From contig DASQNC010000068.1 of assembly GCA_035645145.1 (NCBI GenBank), positions 62,001-126,000 of the forward strand: DNA of 64,000 nt, read 5' to 3'. This DNA is from Azospirillaceae bacterium. Lineage in GTDB: Bacteria > Pseudomonadota > Alphaproteobacteria > Azospirillales > Azospirillaceae. How positions within the stretch are numbered: position 1 is the stretch's first letter; the number at the start of each line of letters is the position of its first letter. Below, piece after piece: positions 8,698-17,688 of this stretch. The notes under the pieces were generated by a model, which had not been told where the DNA came from, did no database searches, and worked only from the letters and a program-made list of their open reading frames with translations. Made by a program: the position numbers and the translations under genes.

Positions 8698-9209
8698 TGG
8701 ATGGACACGGCTCCGGCCACGGTGCCGCCGTGGGTGCCGCCGGCTGGCTTTCGGCCATCCAGGCGTCGGGCCTGGGCGAAGCGCTGCGCGGTTCGCTGTG
8801 GCTCTACCCGTTGGTGGAGGTCGTGCACGTCCTGGCCTCGGCCATCCTGGTGGGATCCATCCTCGTCTACGATCTGCGCGTGCTGGGGATGGGCCGGGCG
8901 GTGCCGGTCGCCGCGCTGGCACGCCTGGCCCTGCCCGCTTCGGCCGGCGCGTTGGCCGCCGCCGTCATCACCGGGGCGGCGCTGTTCACGGCCGAGGCGA
9001 CCGCCTATGCCGCCAACCCCGCCTTCCTGGCGAAGCTGGGCTTGATCGCCCTGGGCATGGTCAACGTCGCCTGGACCCATGCCGGCCCGATGCGTGGCGT
9101 TGACCGCTGGGACACGCATGCGCCAGCGGCGGCCCGGATCGGTGCCGGCATTTCGCTCGCGGTGTGGACTGGAACGGCGGCCGCGGGGCGGTTGATCGCC
9201 TATCTGTAA
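8697..9209 (+). CDS. Small polytopic membrane protein (DUF6644-like?)
   Basis: 170 aa with about four predicted membrane helices: LWLYPLVEVVHVLASAILVG, LARLALPASAGALAAAVIT, an Ala/Leu-rich segment around AFLAKLGLIALGMVNVAW, and ARIGAGISLAVWTGTAAAG near the end. The His in the first helix (VEVVHVLAS) and the later WTHAGPM are conserved-looking polar residues within or near the membrane. I set the start at ATG 8697, which overlaps the DUF6152-like stop; the same frame is open further upstream but lies inside the lysR gene. The pairing suggests a coupled two-protein unit. The DUF6644 label is tentative, and no activity can be proposed. Confidence 0.7.
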   Translation: MDGHGSGHGAAVGAAGWLSAIQASGLGEALRGSLWLYPLVEVVHVLASAILVGSILVYDLRVLGMGRAVPVAALARLALPASAGALAAAVITGAALFTAEATAYAANPAFLAKLGLIALGMVNVAWTHAGPMRGVDRWDTHAPAAARIGAGISLAVWTGTAAAGRLIAYL

Positions 9210-9256
9210 GGGTACCATCTAGGTGAAGTGGATCGTGTCGGTTATGGTCGCCGCCC

Positions 9257-10525
9257 ATGATCCATGCCCGCCTTGGTTTTCTTCTCCTTCCGCTCACCCT
9301 TGCGGCCTGCCAGACGCCGGACGAGGGCGCAAACAGCGCATCCTCCCTGGCCGGCCCGCCGGCCATGGAGACCGGAGGCCCGGCCTCATCCCGGGCCATT
9401 GGCATGGGCCCCCTGCTGCTGCACGGCGGCGGCGCCTCCGGCGAGCGGGCATTCCTCCGCAAGCTCGTGGAACTGAGCGGCCCCGACCCGCGCATCTGTA
9501 CCGTGCGCGTGACCGGCAGCCGGCCAGGCTACACCACGCGATCGGAGCGCATCATCGTGCTGGACGCGGCCGCCGCGGAAAGCATCGAGACGGCCCAGCA
9601 GCTCGCGGACTGCACGGGTCTCTACATCGCCCCCGCCGATCCAAGACGCTTGGCCGAACTGCTGCGCCCCGGCGGACAGGATTCGCCCGCACTCTCCGTG
9701 CTGCGGCAACGGCGGACGGCCGGCGCACCGATCGCGCTCATCGGCACATCGGCAAACGCCGCCGGCCCGTCCGAACTGCCCGAAGGCGCGTCCGACAGCA
9801 GCGCCGCGGCACTGCTCCAGGACCGCATCCCGGTGGCGCCGGGTCTGGCGCTGGCCGATGGCGTCCTGGTCGACACCCACTTCTTCCGCAAAGGCCTTTT
9901 GGGACGGCACATCCGGGCGCTGGCCGCCGCGGGGGTGGAGCGCGGGATCGGGCTCGACGAGGCCGCAATGGTCCTTGCGCGGCCGGACGGCCAATGGGAA
10001 GTCGCCGGCGACCAGCCCGTGGCCCTCGTCGAGCGCCCGTCCGGCGCCCCGCCCGACCAGACCACCGGGTACCGGCTCTCCCTTCTGCGGGCGGGCGACC
10101 GCTTCGACCCGCACACCGGCTCGGTCACTCCGGGCGGGGGGCGCACACCGGCACCAATGCCGCCGGACAGCCAGCGCGCGCTCGCCCGCACCGAGGCGTT
10201 CGCCCCCGACGCCCTGCGGCAGCTTGCGGAGCGTCTGGCCCAGTCCCCGACCGACCGCGCCATTGCGAGGGCGGAAGGCGGCCGGGTGCGCGTCACGCTG
10301 CGCAAGCTTGAGGACACCCGCGTCTACGCCGGCGCGGGCGGATCGACGATCATCGGGCTCGGCGTGGACGTCGAACGCGTCCGCAGGATCCCCGAGGGCG
10401 TCATTCCCGCATCCGTTCCGGCGGCGGCCCAGGCCGCACCGGCCGCGGCCCCGTCCACGCCCGACACCAAGCGCACCGCCGTTGCCCCACCGCGTAAACA
10501 GAACCTATCATCCGGCCGCAAATGA
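9257..10525 (+). CDS. Cyanophycinase-like (peptidase S51) lipoprotein
   Basis: 422 aa. Residues 1-18 are a lipoprotein signal with lipobox LAAC (Cys18). The body follows the S51 fold: [18 protein letters not shown], then [12 protein letters not shown] where the family nucleophile elbow GTSAG lies (Ser165), [15 protein letters not shown] with the conserved His208, and GIGLDEAAM, equivalent to GIGIDE in cyanophycinases. The elbow residue after Ser-Ala is Asn rather than Gly. About 100 C-terminal residues form an extra Pro/Ala-rich region. Cyanophycinases cleave Asp-Arg polymer; with no cyanophycin synthetase in view and an outer or inner membrane anchor, the substrate is uncertain. Its stop overlaps the pyrB start (ATGA). 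Confidence 0.72.
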   Translation: MIHARLGFLLLPLTLAACQTPDEGANSASSLAGPPAMETGGPASSRAIGMGPLLLHGGGASGERAFLRKLVELSGPDPRICTVRVTGSRPGYTTRSERIIVLDAAAAESIETAQQLADCTGLYIAPADPRRLAELLRPGGQDSPALSVLRQRRTAGAPIALIGTSANAAGPSELPEGASDSSAAALLQDRIPVAPGLALADGVLVDTHFFRKGLLGRHIRALAAAGVERGIGLDEAAMVLARPDGQWEVAGDQPVALVERPSGAPPDQTTGYRLSLLRAGDRFDPHTGSVTPGGGRTPAPMPPDSQRALARTEAFAPDALRQLAERLAQSPTDRAIARAEGGRVRVTLRKLEDTRVYAGAGGSTIIGLGVDVERVRRIPEGVIPASVPAAAQAAPAAAPSTPDTKRTAVAPPRKQNLSSGRK

Positions 10526-11499
10526 CCGCCCAGCCTACACAACCCACATTCCGACACCGCCACCTACTCGGCCTGGAGGGGGTGACGGCCGCTGACATCG
10601 GCCTGATCCTGGATCTGGCCGACGGCTACGTGGACCAGAACCGCCGCGGCGAGCGCAAAGGCGCGCTCCTGCGCGGCCGGACCGTCATGAACCTGTTCTT
10701 CGAGAACTCCACCCGCACCCGCACCTCGTTCGAGCTGGCGGGCAAGCGGTTGGGCGGCGACGTCATCAACATGTCCGTCGCCACCAGTTCCGTGAAGAAG
10801 GGCGAGACGCTGATCGACACGGCCATGACGCTGAACGCCATGCACGCCGACGTGCTGGTTGTGCGCCATCCCGAGTCGGGGGCCGTGAAGCTCCTTGCCG
10901 ACAAGGTCACCGGGGCCGTCATCAACGCCGGCGACGGCACACACGAGCACCCCACCCAGGCGCTGCTGGATGCGCTCACCATCCGTCGTCGGAAGGGCCG
11001 GCTGGAAGGGCTGGTCGTCACCATCTGCGGCGACATCCTGCACAGCCGTGTCGCCCGTTCGAACATCCACCTCCTGAACGCGGTCGGGGCCCATGTCCGC
11101 GTGGTCGGACCGCCGACCCTGATCCCGGCCGAAATCGACCGCCTGGGGGCCGAGGTGCACCACAGGATGGAAACGGGCCTGGACGGGGCCGACATCGTCA
11201 TGATGCTGCGCCTGCAGAGCGAGCGGATGCAGGGCCAGTACGTGCCCTCCACGCGCGAGTATTTCCGCTATTACGGTCTGGACTACGACAAGCTGGGCCG
11301 GGCCAAGCCGGACGCCCTGATCATGCATCCCGGCCCCATGAACCGCGGCGTGGAGATCGACAGCGAGGTCGCCGACGACATCAACCGCAGCGTCATCCTC
11401 GACCAGGTCGAACTGGGCGTGGCGGTGCGCATGGCGGTGCTGGACCTGTTGACCCGTCCGCTGCGTGCCCAGCCCTCCCACGAAGGAGCCGCGGCATGA
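10522..11499 (+). CDS. pyrB: Aspartate carbamoyltransferase catalytic subunit
   Basis: 325 aa, the usual catalytic-chain length. It condenses carbamoyl phosphate with aspartate in de novo pyrimidine synthesis. The carbamoyl-phosphate loop STRTRTSFE is at residues 63-71; [17 protein letters not shown] and the C-terminal [11 protein letters not shown] are the other family signatures. There is no pyrI regulatory-chain gene nearby; instead the next gene is a pseudo-dihydroorotase, as in bacteria whose ATCase forms a complex with an inactive PyrC-like protein. The start ATG overlaps the upstream lipoprotein stop, and its own TGA overlaps the next start, so translation is probably coupled through three genes. 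Confidence 0.97.
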   Translation: MTAQPTQPTFRHRHLLGLEGVTAADIGLILDLADGYVDQNRRGERKGALLRGRTVMNLFFENSTRTRTSFELAGKRLGGDVINMSVATSSVKKGETLIDTAMTLNAMHADVLVVRHPESGAVKLLADKVTGAVINAGDGTHEHPTQALLDALTIRRRKGRLEGLVVTICGDILHSRVARSNIHLLNAVGAHVRVVGPPTLIPAEIDRLGAEVHHRMETGLDGADIVMMLRLQSERMQGQYVPSTREYFRYYGLDYDKLGRAKPDALIMHPGPMNRGVEIDSEVADDINRSVILDQVELGVAVRMAVLDLLTRPLRAQPSHEGAAA

Positions 11500-12791
11500 C
11501 CCGACGGACGGTGTACCTGAACACCCGCCTGCTGGACCCCGCATCGGGGCTGGACCAGCGCGGGGCCTTGCTGGTGGAGGACGGCCGGATCGCCGATTTC
11601 GGCCCCCGCCTGTTCCACGAGGGCGTGCCGGACGGGCTGGACCGGGTGGATTGCGAGGGCCTGTGCCTGGCCCCCGGCCTGGTGGACATGCGCGTCCAGA
11701 TCGGCGAGCCCGGCAACGAGCAGAAGGAAAGCGTCGCCACGGCCACCCGCGCCGCGGCGGCCGGCGGCGTGACGTCGCTGGTCTGCCTGCCGGGGACCGA
11801 TCCCCCCATCGACGACGTCCCGGCGATGGAATTCATTGCCCGCCGCGCCCGGGCCGCCCGCATGGTCAAGGTCCATGTGGCGCCGGCGGTCACGCGCGGT
11901 CTGGAAGGCCGGCAATTGACCGAGATGGGCCTGATGGCCGAGGAGGGCGCGGTTGCCTTCACCGATGGGGCGAAGGCCATCGCCAACGCCGCCGTCATGG
12001 CGCGCGCGCTCAGCTACGCCAAGGTCTTCGGCAAGCCCATCATGCAGCACCCGGAGGAGCCGGCGCTGGCCGATGGCGGCCAGATGAACGCCGGAGAGGT
12101 TGCGACCCGCCTGGGTCTGGCGGGTATCCCCGCCGTGGCCGAGGTGATGATGATCGAACGCGACCTCCGGCTGGTGGAACTGACCGGCGGCCGCTACCAC
12201 GCCGGCCACATCTCCACCGGCGCCGCGGTCGAGGCGATCCGGCAGGCGAAGCGCCGGGGGCTGCCGGTCACCTGCGACACGGCCCCGCCCTACTTCGCCC
12301 TGACCGAGGTGGACGTGGGCGACTACCGCACCTTCGCCAAGCTGTCGCCGCCGCTGCGCGGGGACATGGACCGGCGGGCCATCCTCGAAGGCCTGGCGGA
12401 CGGCACCATCGACGCGGTCGCCAGCGACCACCAGCCCCACGACCAGGATTCCAAGCGTGTTCCCTTCGCGCAGGCCGCCTTCGGCGTGGTCGGGCTGGAA
12501 ACGCTGTTGCCGCTGACCCTGGAACTCGCCCACAAGGGGCACATGGGGCTCCTGGACGCGCTGGCCCTCGTCACCCACAGGCCGGCCGCGATCCTCGGCC
12601 TCCCCGCCGGCCGGCTGGCCCGTGGCCTGCCCGCCGATCTGGTCCTGTTCGACCCGGATGCGCCGTGGAAGGTTGAGGAACGGGCCCTGCGCTCGAAGTC
12701 CAAGAACACGCCCTTCGACAAGCGCCCGGTCCAGGGCCGCGCGGTCCGCACCGTCGTGGACGGGCGCACCGTCTTCCTGCACGAGGACTGA
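11496..12791 (+). CDS. pyrC: Dihydroorotase homologue lacking HxH (PyrC'-like)
   Basis: 431 aa amidohydrolase of the class I dihydroorotase type. In active enzymes the first metal motif is DxHxHxREPG. Here it reads [13 protein letters not shown], so both metal His are replaced by Arg66 and Gln68. Other landmarks remain: QHPEEP, GHISTG, and [12 protein letters not shown] with the catalytic Asp. Such HxH-less copies next to pyrB are known as PyrC' or PyrX, which are inactive but needed for ATCase assembly in Pseudomonas; many alphaproteobacterial annotations still call them dihydroorotase. I expect a structural partner for PyrB, with an active dihydroorotase elsewhere. The ATG overlaps the pyrB stop. 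Confidence 0.85.
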   Translation: MTRRTVYLNTRLLDPASGLDQRGALLVEDGRIADFGPRLFHEGVPDGLDRVDCEGLCLAPGLVDMRVQIGEPGNEQKESVATATRAAAAGGVTSLVCLPGTDPPIDDVPAMEFIARRARAARMVKVHVAPAVTRGLEGRQLTEMGLMAEEGAVAFTDGAKAIANAAVMARALSYAKVFGKPIMQHPEEPALADGGQMNAGEVATRLGLAGIPAVAEVMMIERDLRLVELTGGRYHAGHISTGAAVEAIRQAKRRGLPVTCDTAPPYFALTEVDVGDYRTFAKLSPPLRGDMDRRAILEGLADGTIDAVASDHQPHDQDSKRVPFAQAAFGVVGLETLLPLTLELAHKGHMGLLDALALVTHRPAAILGLPAGRLARGLPADLVLFDPDAPWKVEERALRSKSKNTPFDKRPVQGRAVRTVVDGRTVFLHED

Positions 12792-12805
12792 GCACCGGCC
12801 CCGAC

Positions 12806-13522
12806 ATGCCCGATCCCATAAGCTGGGCCTACAGCTGGCCCTACCTCCTCGGCGCCTTGGTGGGCGGCTATCTGCTGGGGGCGATCCCCTTCGGTCTGGT
12901 CCTGGTCCGTCTGGCGGGCCTGGGCGACGTGCGGACGATCGGGTCCGGCAACATCGGCGCAACGAACGTCCTGCGCACGGGGCGCAAGGATCTGGCGCTT
13001 GCCACCCTGCTGCTGGACAGCGGCAAGGGGGCGGCGGCGGTCCTGCTGGCGTCCCTGTGGGGCCACGAGGCGGCGGTGCTGGCGGCCATCGGCTCCTTCC
13101 TCGGTCACCTCTATCCGGCGTGGCTGGGGTTCAAGGGCGGCAAGGGGGTCGCGACCACGCTCGGGATCCTTCTGGCGATCTCGTGGCCGGTGGGCCTTGT
13201 CGCGTGCCTCACATGGCTTGGGGTGGCGGTCTTGTTCCGCATTTCCTCGCTGTCGTCGCTGATGTCCATGGTGGCCGCCACGGGCTATGCGGCATGGTTG
13301 GGATGGTTGCAGGGCGGGGGACGGGTCTCCGGCGCCTGGGCGCCCCCCGTCCTTGCGGGAGAGACGGTGCAGGCGGCCGTCCATCCCACCCTGTGGCAGC
13401 CGGTCCTGCTGCTGTCCGCCTTCGTGTTCCTGAAGCACCGCGCGAACATCGCCCGCCTGCTCCGGGGAACCGAGCCGCGGATCGGCCGGAAGAACAAGGC
13501 CGCAGGCGCCACCGGCAGTTGA
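12806..13522 (+). CDS. plsY: Acyl-phosphate:glycerol-3-phosphate acyltransferase
   Basis: 238 aa polytopic inner-membrane enzyme that transfers an acyl group from acyl phosphate to glycerol-3-phosphate, the first step of phospholipid synthesis with PlsX. The three conserved loops are present: [24 protein letters not shown] and [18 protein letters not shown]. It is about 30 residues longer than many homologues because of a loop around [16 protein letters not shown]. It starts 14 bp after the pyrC homologue and sits 31 bp before dprA, consistent with one pyrB-to-rnr transcription run, an arrangement common in alphaproteobacteria. Confidence 0.96.
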   Translation: MPDPISWAYSWPYLLGALVGGYLLGAIPFGLVLVRLAGLGDVRTIGSGNIGATNVLRTGRKDLALATLLLDSGKGAAAVLLASLWGHEAAVLAAIGSFLGHLYPAWLGFKGGKGVATTLGILLAISWPVGLVACLTWLGVAVLFRISSLSSLMSMVAATGYAAWLGWLQGGGRVSGAWAPPVLAGETVQAAVHPTLWQPVLLLSAFVFLKHRANIARLLRGTEPRIGRKNKAAGATGS

Positions 13523-13553
13523 CCATCCGGGCCGGCATGCGCACGATGGGTGC

Positions 13554-14666
13554 ATGCCATCCCCGTCCGCTTCACCCCATCTCGATGCGCTCCGCCTGCT
13601 GCGCAGTGAGAATGTCGGCCCCGTCACCTTTCGGCGCCTGATCGATCGGTTCGGGACGCCTTCGGACGCCCTCGCCGCCCTGCCCGACCTGGCCAAGCGC
13701 GGCGGACGGTCCTCGCCCCTGCGCGTCTGCACCAAGGCCGAGGCGGAGCGCGAATTGGCCGCCGCGCACCGGCTGGACGCGCGGTTGATGGCCTGGACGG
13801 ACCCGGACTACCCCGAGGCGCTGGCGGCGGTGGACGATGCCCCGCCCCTGTTCTATGTGCGCGGCCATGCGCACCTGCTGGCGCGCCGGAGCGTCGGGAT
13901 CGTCGGTGCCCGCAACGCCAGCGTGAACGGGCGCAAGCTCGCGACCTTGATCGCCCGCGGCATCGGCGAGGCGGGCCTCGTGGTGGTGTCCGGACTGGCC
14001 CGCGGCATCGACACGGCCGCGCATCAGGCCGCACTGCCGACCGGCACGGTGGCCGTGCAGGCAGGGGGCATCGACCGCATCTACCCGCCGGAGAACGAAG
14101 GCCTTTACCACCGGATCGCGGAGGAAGGCGCCCTGGTGGCCGAGATGCCGCCCGGGACCGAACCCCAGGCCCGGCATTTCCCCCGCCGCAATCGCATCGT
14201 CTCCGGCCTGTCGCTCGGGGTCGTGGTGGTGGAGGCGGCGGCGAGGTCCGGCTCCCTCATAACGGCGCGTTTCGCGCTGGAACAGGGGCGAGAGGTGTTC
14301 GCCGTGCCCGGATCGCCGCTCGATCCGCGGTGCCAGGGCAGCAACCGCCTGCTGCGCGAAGGAGCCGTCATGACCGAAGGCGCCGACGACGTGCTGGAGA
14401 CCCTGCGCCCCCTCCTCGGCGGGCCGCTGGGCGAACGCCGACGGCCGGCCTTTGCGCCCGCCGCTCCCGCGGGACCGGCGGACGAGGCCGAGCTTGCGGC
14501 GGGCCGCCGGGCGGTGCTGGAGGCGCTGTCCTTCGATCCGGTCCTGGTTGACGAACTGGTGAGGGAGTGCCAATTGTCCGTGCCGGTGGTGGCAACCATC
14601 CTGCTGGAGCTTGAGCTTGCCGGGCGGTTGCAGCGGTTCCCCGGCCACCGTGTCGCGCTTATCTGA
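13554..14666 (+). CDS. dprA: DNA-processing protein DprA
   Basis: 370 aa. DprA loads RecA on single-stranded DNA taken up in transformation. An N-terminal SAM-like region (RLLRSENVGPVTFRRLIDRF) precedes the extended Rossmann fold with VGIVGARNASVNGRKLA, VVSGLARGIDTAAH and FPRRNRIVSGLS. The C-terminal DML1/winged-helix domain (about 305-370) is complete. Length is normal for the family. It lies in the plsY-dprA-topA cluster. Competence genes are not otherwise visible in the window, so a recombination or plasmid-processing role is also possible. Confidence 0.96.
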   Translation: MPSPSASPHLDALRLLRSENVGPVTFRRLIDRFGTPSDALAALPDLAKRGGRSSPLRVCTKAEAERELAAAHRLDARLMAWTDPDYPEALAAVDDAPPLFYVRGHAHLLARRSVGIVGARNASVNGRKLATLIARGIGEAGLVVVSGLARGIDTAAHQAALPTGTVAVQAGGIDRIYPPENEGLYHRIAEEGALVAEMPPGTEPQARHFPRRNRIVSGLSLGVVVVEAAARSGSLITARFALEQGREVFAVPGSPLDPRCQGSNRLLREGAVMTEGADDVLETLRPLLGGPLGERRRPAFAPAAPAGPADEAELAAGRRAVLEALSFDPVLVDELVRECQLSVPVVATILLELELAGRLQRFPGHRVALI

Positions 14667-14720
14667 TCCCCGTATTCGCCGCAAACCTCTTCCCAATGCG
14701 GCGGGAAAGGCCGAACGCCC

Positions 14721-17561
14721 GTGCCGGGCAGTAGCGTCGTCATTGTCGAGTCGCCGGCAAAGGCCAAAACGATCAACAAGTACCTGGGGGCCGGTTACAC
14801 CGTGCTGGCATCCTACGGGCATGTGCGCGACCTGCCGGAAAAGGACGGGTCCGTGCGGCCCGAGCAGGACTTCGCCATGGACTGGGAGCCGGGCGAACGG
14901 TCCCGGAAGCACTTGGACGCCATCGCCCGCGCCGTCCGCGAGAGCGACCGCGTCGTCCTGGCCACCGACCCGGACCGCGAGGGCGAGGCCATTGCCTGGC
15001 ACGTGCGCGAGGTCCTGAACCAGAAGCGCCTGCTGAACAAGGTCGAAGTCCAGCGCGTCACCTTCAACGAGATCACCAAGCCCGCGGTGCTGGACGCCAT
15101 GCGCCGTCCGCGGGACATCGACGTCGAGCTGGTGGACGCCTATCTCGCACGCCGCGCGCTCGACTACCTGTTCGGCTTCACGCTGTCCCCCGTGCTGTGG
15201 CGCAAGCTGCCGGGGGCCAAGGCCGCCGGCCGCGTGCAATCGGTCGCCCTGCGGTTGGTCTGCGACCGCGAGGCCGAGATCGAGGCCTTCCGCTCCCAGG
15301 AGTACTGGTCGGTGGAGGTGCGGTTCCGCACCGAGCAGGGCGGCGCCTTCGCCACCCGCCTGACCCACCTGGACGGCAAGAAGCTCGACAAGTTCAGCCT
15401 CAAGGACAAGCAGGCCGCCGACGACGCGGTGGCCAAGATCATGCCGGCCCGCTTCGCCGTGGACACGGTGGAGCGCAAGCAGGCCCGCCGGAATCCGGCC
15501 CCTCCGTTCACCACCAGCACGCTCCAGCAGGAAGCCAGCCGCAAGCTGGGCTTCGGCGCGACCAAGACCATGCGGTCTGCGCAGAAGCTCTACGAAGGGG
15601 TGGACATCGGCGGCGAGACCGTTGGCCTGATCACCTATATGCGGACCGACGGCGTGCAGCTGTCGCAGGAGGCGATCGACGGCGCCCGCAGCCTGATCGC
15701 CAAGGAATGGGGCGATGCGTTCGTCCCGCCACAGCCCCGGATCTACAAGACCAAGGCCAAGAACGCGCAGGAAGCCCACGAGGCCATCCGTCCGACCGAC
15801 CTGTTCCGGCGCCCGGAGGACGTGGCCCGGTACCTCGACCATGACGACCTGCGGCTGTACGAGCTGATCTGGAAGCGGACCGTTGCCTCGCAGATGGCGA
15901 GCGCCGTGCTGGATCAGGTGGTCGTCGATGTCGCGTCGGTCGACCGGCAGATCCGTTTGCGGGCCAACGGTTCCGTGGTGGTCTTCGACGGCTTCCTGAA
16001 GGTCTACCAGGAGGACCGCGACGATCCCGTCGGCGAAGGGGCCGAGGACGAGGACGGTTCCGGCGTTCGCCTGCCCCCCATGCGCGAGCACGACAAGCTC
16101 GAACGTGGGGAGGTGAAGCCGGATCAGCACTTCACCCAGCCGCCACCGCGCTACACCGAGGCGAGCCTGGTGAAGAAGCTGGAGGAGCTGGGCATCGGCC
16201 GCCCCTCCACCTATGCCTCCACGCTCCAGCGCCTCCAGGACCACCGCTACGTGGAGGTGGACAAGCGTCGGCTTGCGCCCACCGACATCGGGCGTCTGGT
16301 CACGGCGTTCCTGACCAGCTTCTTCGAACGGTATATCGAGTACGGCTTCACCGCCGGCCTCGAGGAGAAACTGGACGAGATCTCCGACGGCCGGCTCAGC
16401 TGGAAGGAAGTGCTGCGGCAGTTCTGGCTGGATTTCGCCAAGACCGAGGACGGAGCCCTCATCCCCATCAAAGAGGCGGTCGAGCACCTGGACGGCAAGA
16501 TCGGCAGCCGGCGCACGGTGCTGGACGCCATCGACGATCTGCTCGGCCCCCATTTCTTCCCCGTCCGCGACGACGGCCACGACCCGCGCGCCTGCCCGGC
16601 CTGCAAGGCCGGCCGGCTGGGCCTGAAGCTGGGCCGGACCGGCGCTTTCATCGGTTGCGCCAACTACCCGGACTGCCGCTACACGCGCCCGCTGGCAGTG
16701 GTGGACGGGACGGACGGCGACCCGGCGGCGGACCTCGACGGTCCGAAGGAACTGGGGGCGGATCCCGCGACCGGGCTGCCCGTCACGCTGCGGCGTGGCC
16801 CGTTCGGCGTCTACATCCAGCTCGGCCCGCCGCCCGGCGAGACCGGGGGGAAGAACGCCGAAAAGCCCAAACGCTCGTCGCTGCCGCCGGGATACCAGCC
16901 GGCGGACATCGATCTGGACGTGGCCCTGCGCATCCTGGCGCTCCCGCGCGAAGTCGGCCGGCATCCCGAGACGGGCGAGCCCATCCTGGCCGGCATCGGC
17001 CGGTTCGGCCCCTATCTCAAGCACGGGACGGTGTACAAGAGCCTGCCGGCGGGCGAGGACGTGCTGACCATCGGCATCAACCGCGCCGTCGACCTGCTTG
17101 CCGCGGAGGGCGGAAAGGTCCGACGCGCACCGGCCACGCCGGCGCGCGTGGTGGGCGAGCACCCCAAGGACAAGAAACCGATCACCCTCAACAGCGGCCG
17201 GTACGGCCCCTACCTGAAGCACGGCTCCGTCATGGCCTCGCTGCCCAAGGGCATGGAGCCGGACGATGTGACGGTCGAGACCGCCGTCGAACTCCTGGCC
17301 GCCAAGGCGTCCAAGGGCAAGGCGCCGAAAGGCAAGGCCGCAAAGGCGGCTGCCGAACCGGCGGCCGAAACCGACGAGGCTCCCGCCAAGACGCCGCGCA
17401 AAGCGGCATCCAAGGCCGCTCCGGCGAAGAAGACGGCGACGAAGAAGACGGCCGCGACGAAAGCCGCCCCCAAGAAGGCGGCCGACAAGGCACCGGCGGA
17501 GAAAGCCGCCGCCACGAAGACCGCTGCGGCGGCACCCGCCGCAAAGCGGAAAGCAGGGTGA
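14721..17561 (+). CDS. topA: DNA topoisomerase I (type IA)
   Basis: 946 aa, relaxes negative supercoils. The TOPRIM domain begins SSVVIVESPAKAKTINKYLG, with DPDREGEAIAWH as the metal motif. The catalytic Tyr306 is in ITYMRTDG. One C4 zinc finger is visible, CPAC...CANYPDC, followed by repeated topoisomerase C-terminal domains with RFGPYLKHG and RYGPYLKHG. The last 90 or so residues are a Lys/Ala-rich tail of KKTA-like repeats, a nucleic-acid-binding extension frequent in high-GC bacteria. The start is GTG at 14721, which gives the normal MPGSSVVIVE N-terminus. It is 54 bp downstream of dprA. Confidence 0.97.
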   Translation: MPGSSVVIVESPAKAKTINKYLGAGYTVLASYGHVRDLPEKDGSVRPEQDFAMDWEPGERSRKHLDAIARAVRESDRVVLATDPDREGEAIAWHVREVLNQKRLLNKVEVQRVTFNEITKPAVLDAMRRPRDIDVELVDAYLARRALDYLFGFTLSPVLWRKLPGAKAAGRVQSVALRLVCDREAEIEAFRSQEYWSVEVRFRTEQGGAFATRLTHLDGKKLDKFSLKDKQAADDAVAKIMPARFAVDTVERKQARRNPAPPFTTSTLQQEASRKLGFGATKTMRSAQKLYEGVDIGGETVGLITYMRTDGVQLSQEAIDGARSLIAKEWGDAFVPPQPRIYKTKAKNAQEAHEAIRPTDLFRRPEDVARYLDHDDLRLYELIWKRTVASQMASAVLDQVVVDVASVDRQIRLRANGSVVVFDGFLKVYQEDRDDPVGEGAEDEDGSGVRLPPMREHDKLERGEVKPDQHFTQPPPRYTEASLVKKLEELGIGRPSTYASTLQRLQDHRYVEVDKRRLAPTDIGRLVTAFLTSFFERYIEYGFTAGLEEKLDEISDGRLSWKEVLRQFWLDFAKTEDGALIPIKEAVEHLDGKIGSRRTVLDAIDDLLGPHFFPVRDDGHDPRACPACKAGRLGLKLGRTGAFIGCANYPDCRYTRPLAVVDGTDGDPAADLDGPKELGADPATGLPVTLRRGPFGVYIQLGPPPGETGGKNAEKPKRSSLPPGYQPADIDLDVALRILALPREVGRHPETGEPILAGIGRFGPYLKHGTVYKSLPAGEDVLTIGINRAVDLLAAEGGKVRRAPATPARVVGEHPKDKKPITLNSGRYGPYLKHGSVMASLPKGMEPDDVTVETAVELLAAKASKGKAPKGKAAKAAAEPAAETDEAPAKTPRKAASKAAPAKKTATKKTAATKAAPKKAADKAPAEKAAATKTAAAAPAAKRKAG

Positions 17562-17596
17562 ACGGCCGCCCGGGCGCGCGAGGTTTGCGCCGGTTG

Positions 17597-17626
17597 GGAA
17601 ACGACCCCGCGGCGGGTCGTGTTTCC
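17597..17626 (+). terminator. Hairpin after topA
   Basis: GGAAACGACCC (17597-17607) pairs with GGGTCG (17614-17619) and TTTCC (17622-17626), with a two-base TG bulge. It is 36 bp past the topA stop and followed by a short pyrimidine run. It may end or attenuate topA transcription before rnr. Confidence 0.4.
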
Positions 17627-17688
17627 TCTCGCACGCCCGTGCCGGCCACAATTCCCCCGCCGGCCGGGCGGCGCCCCGAGGCTGCACC

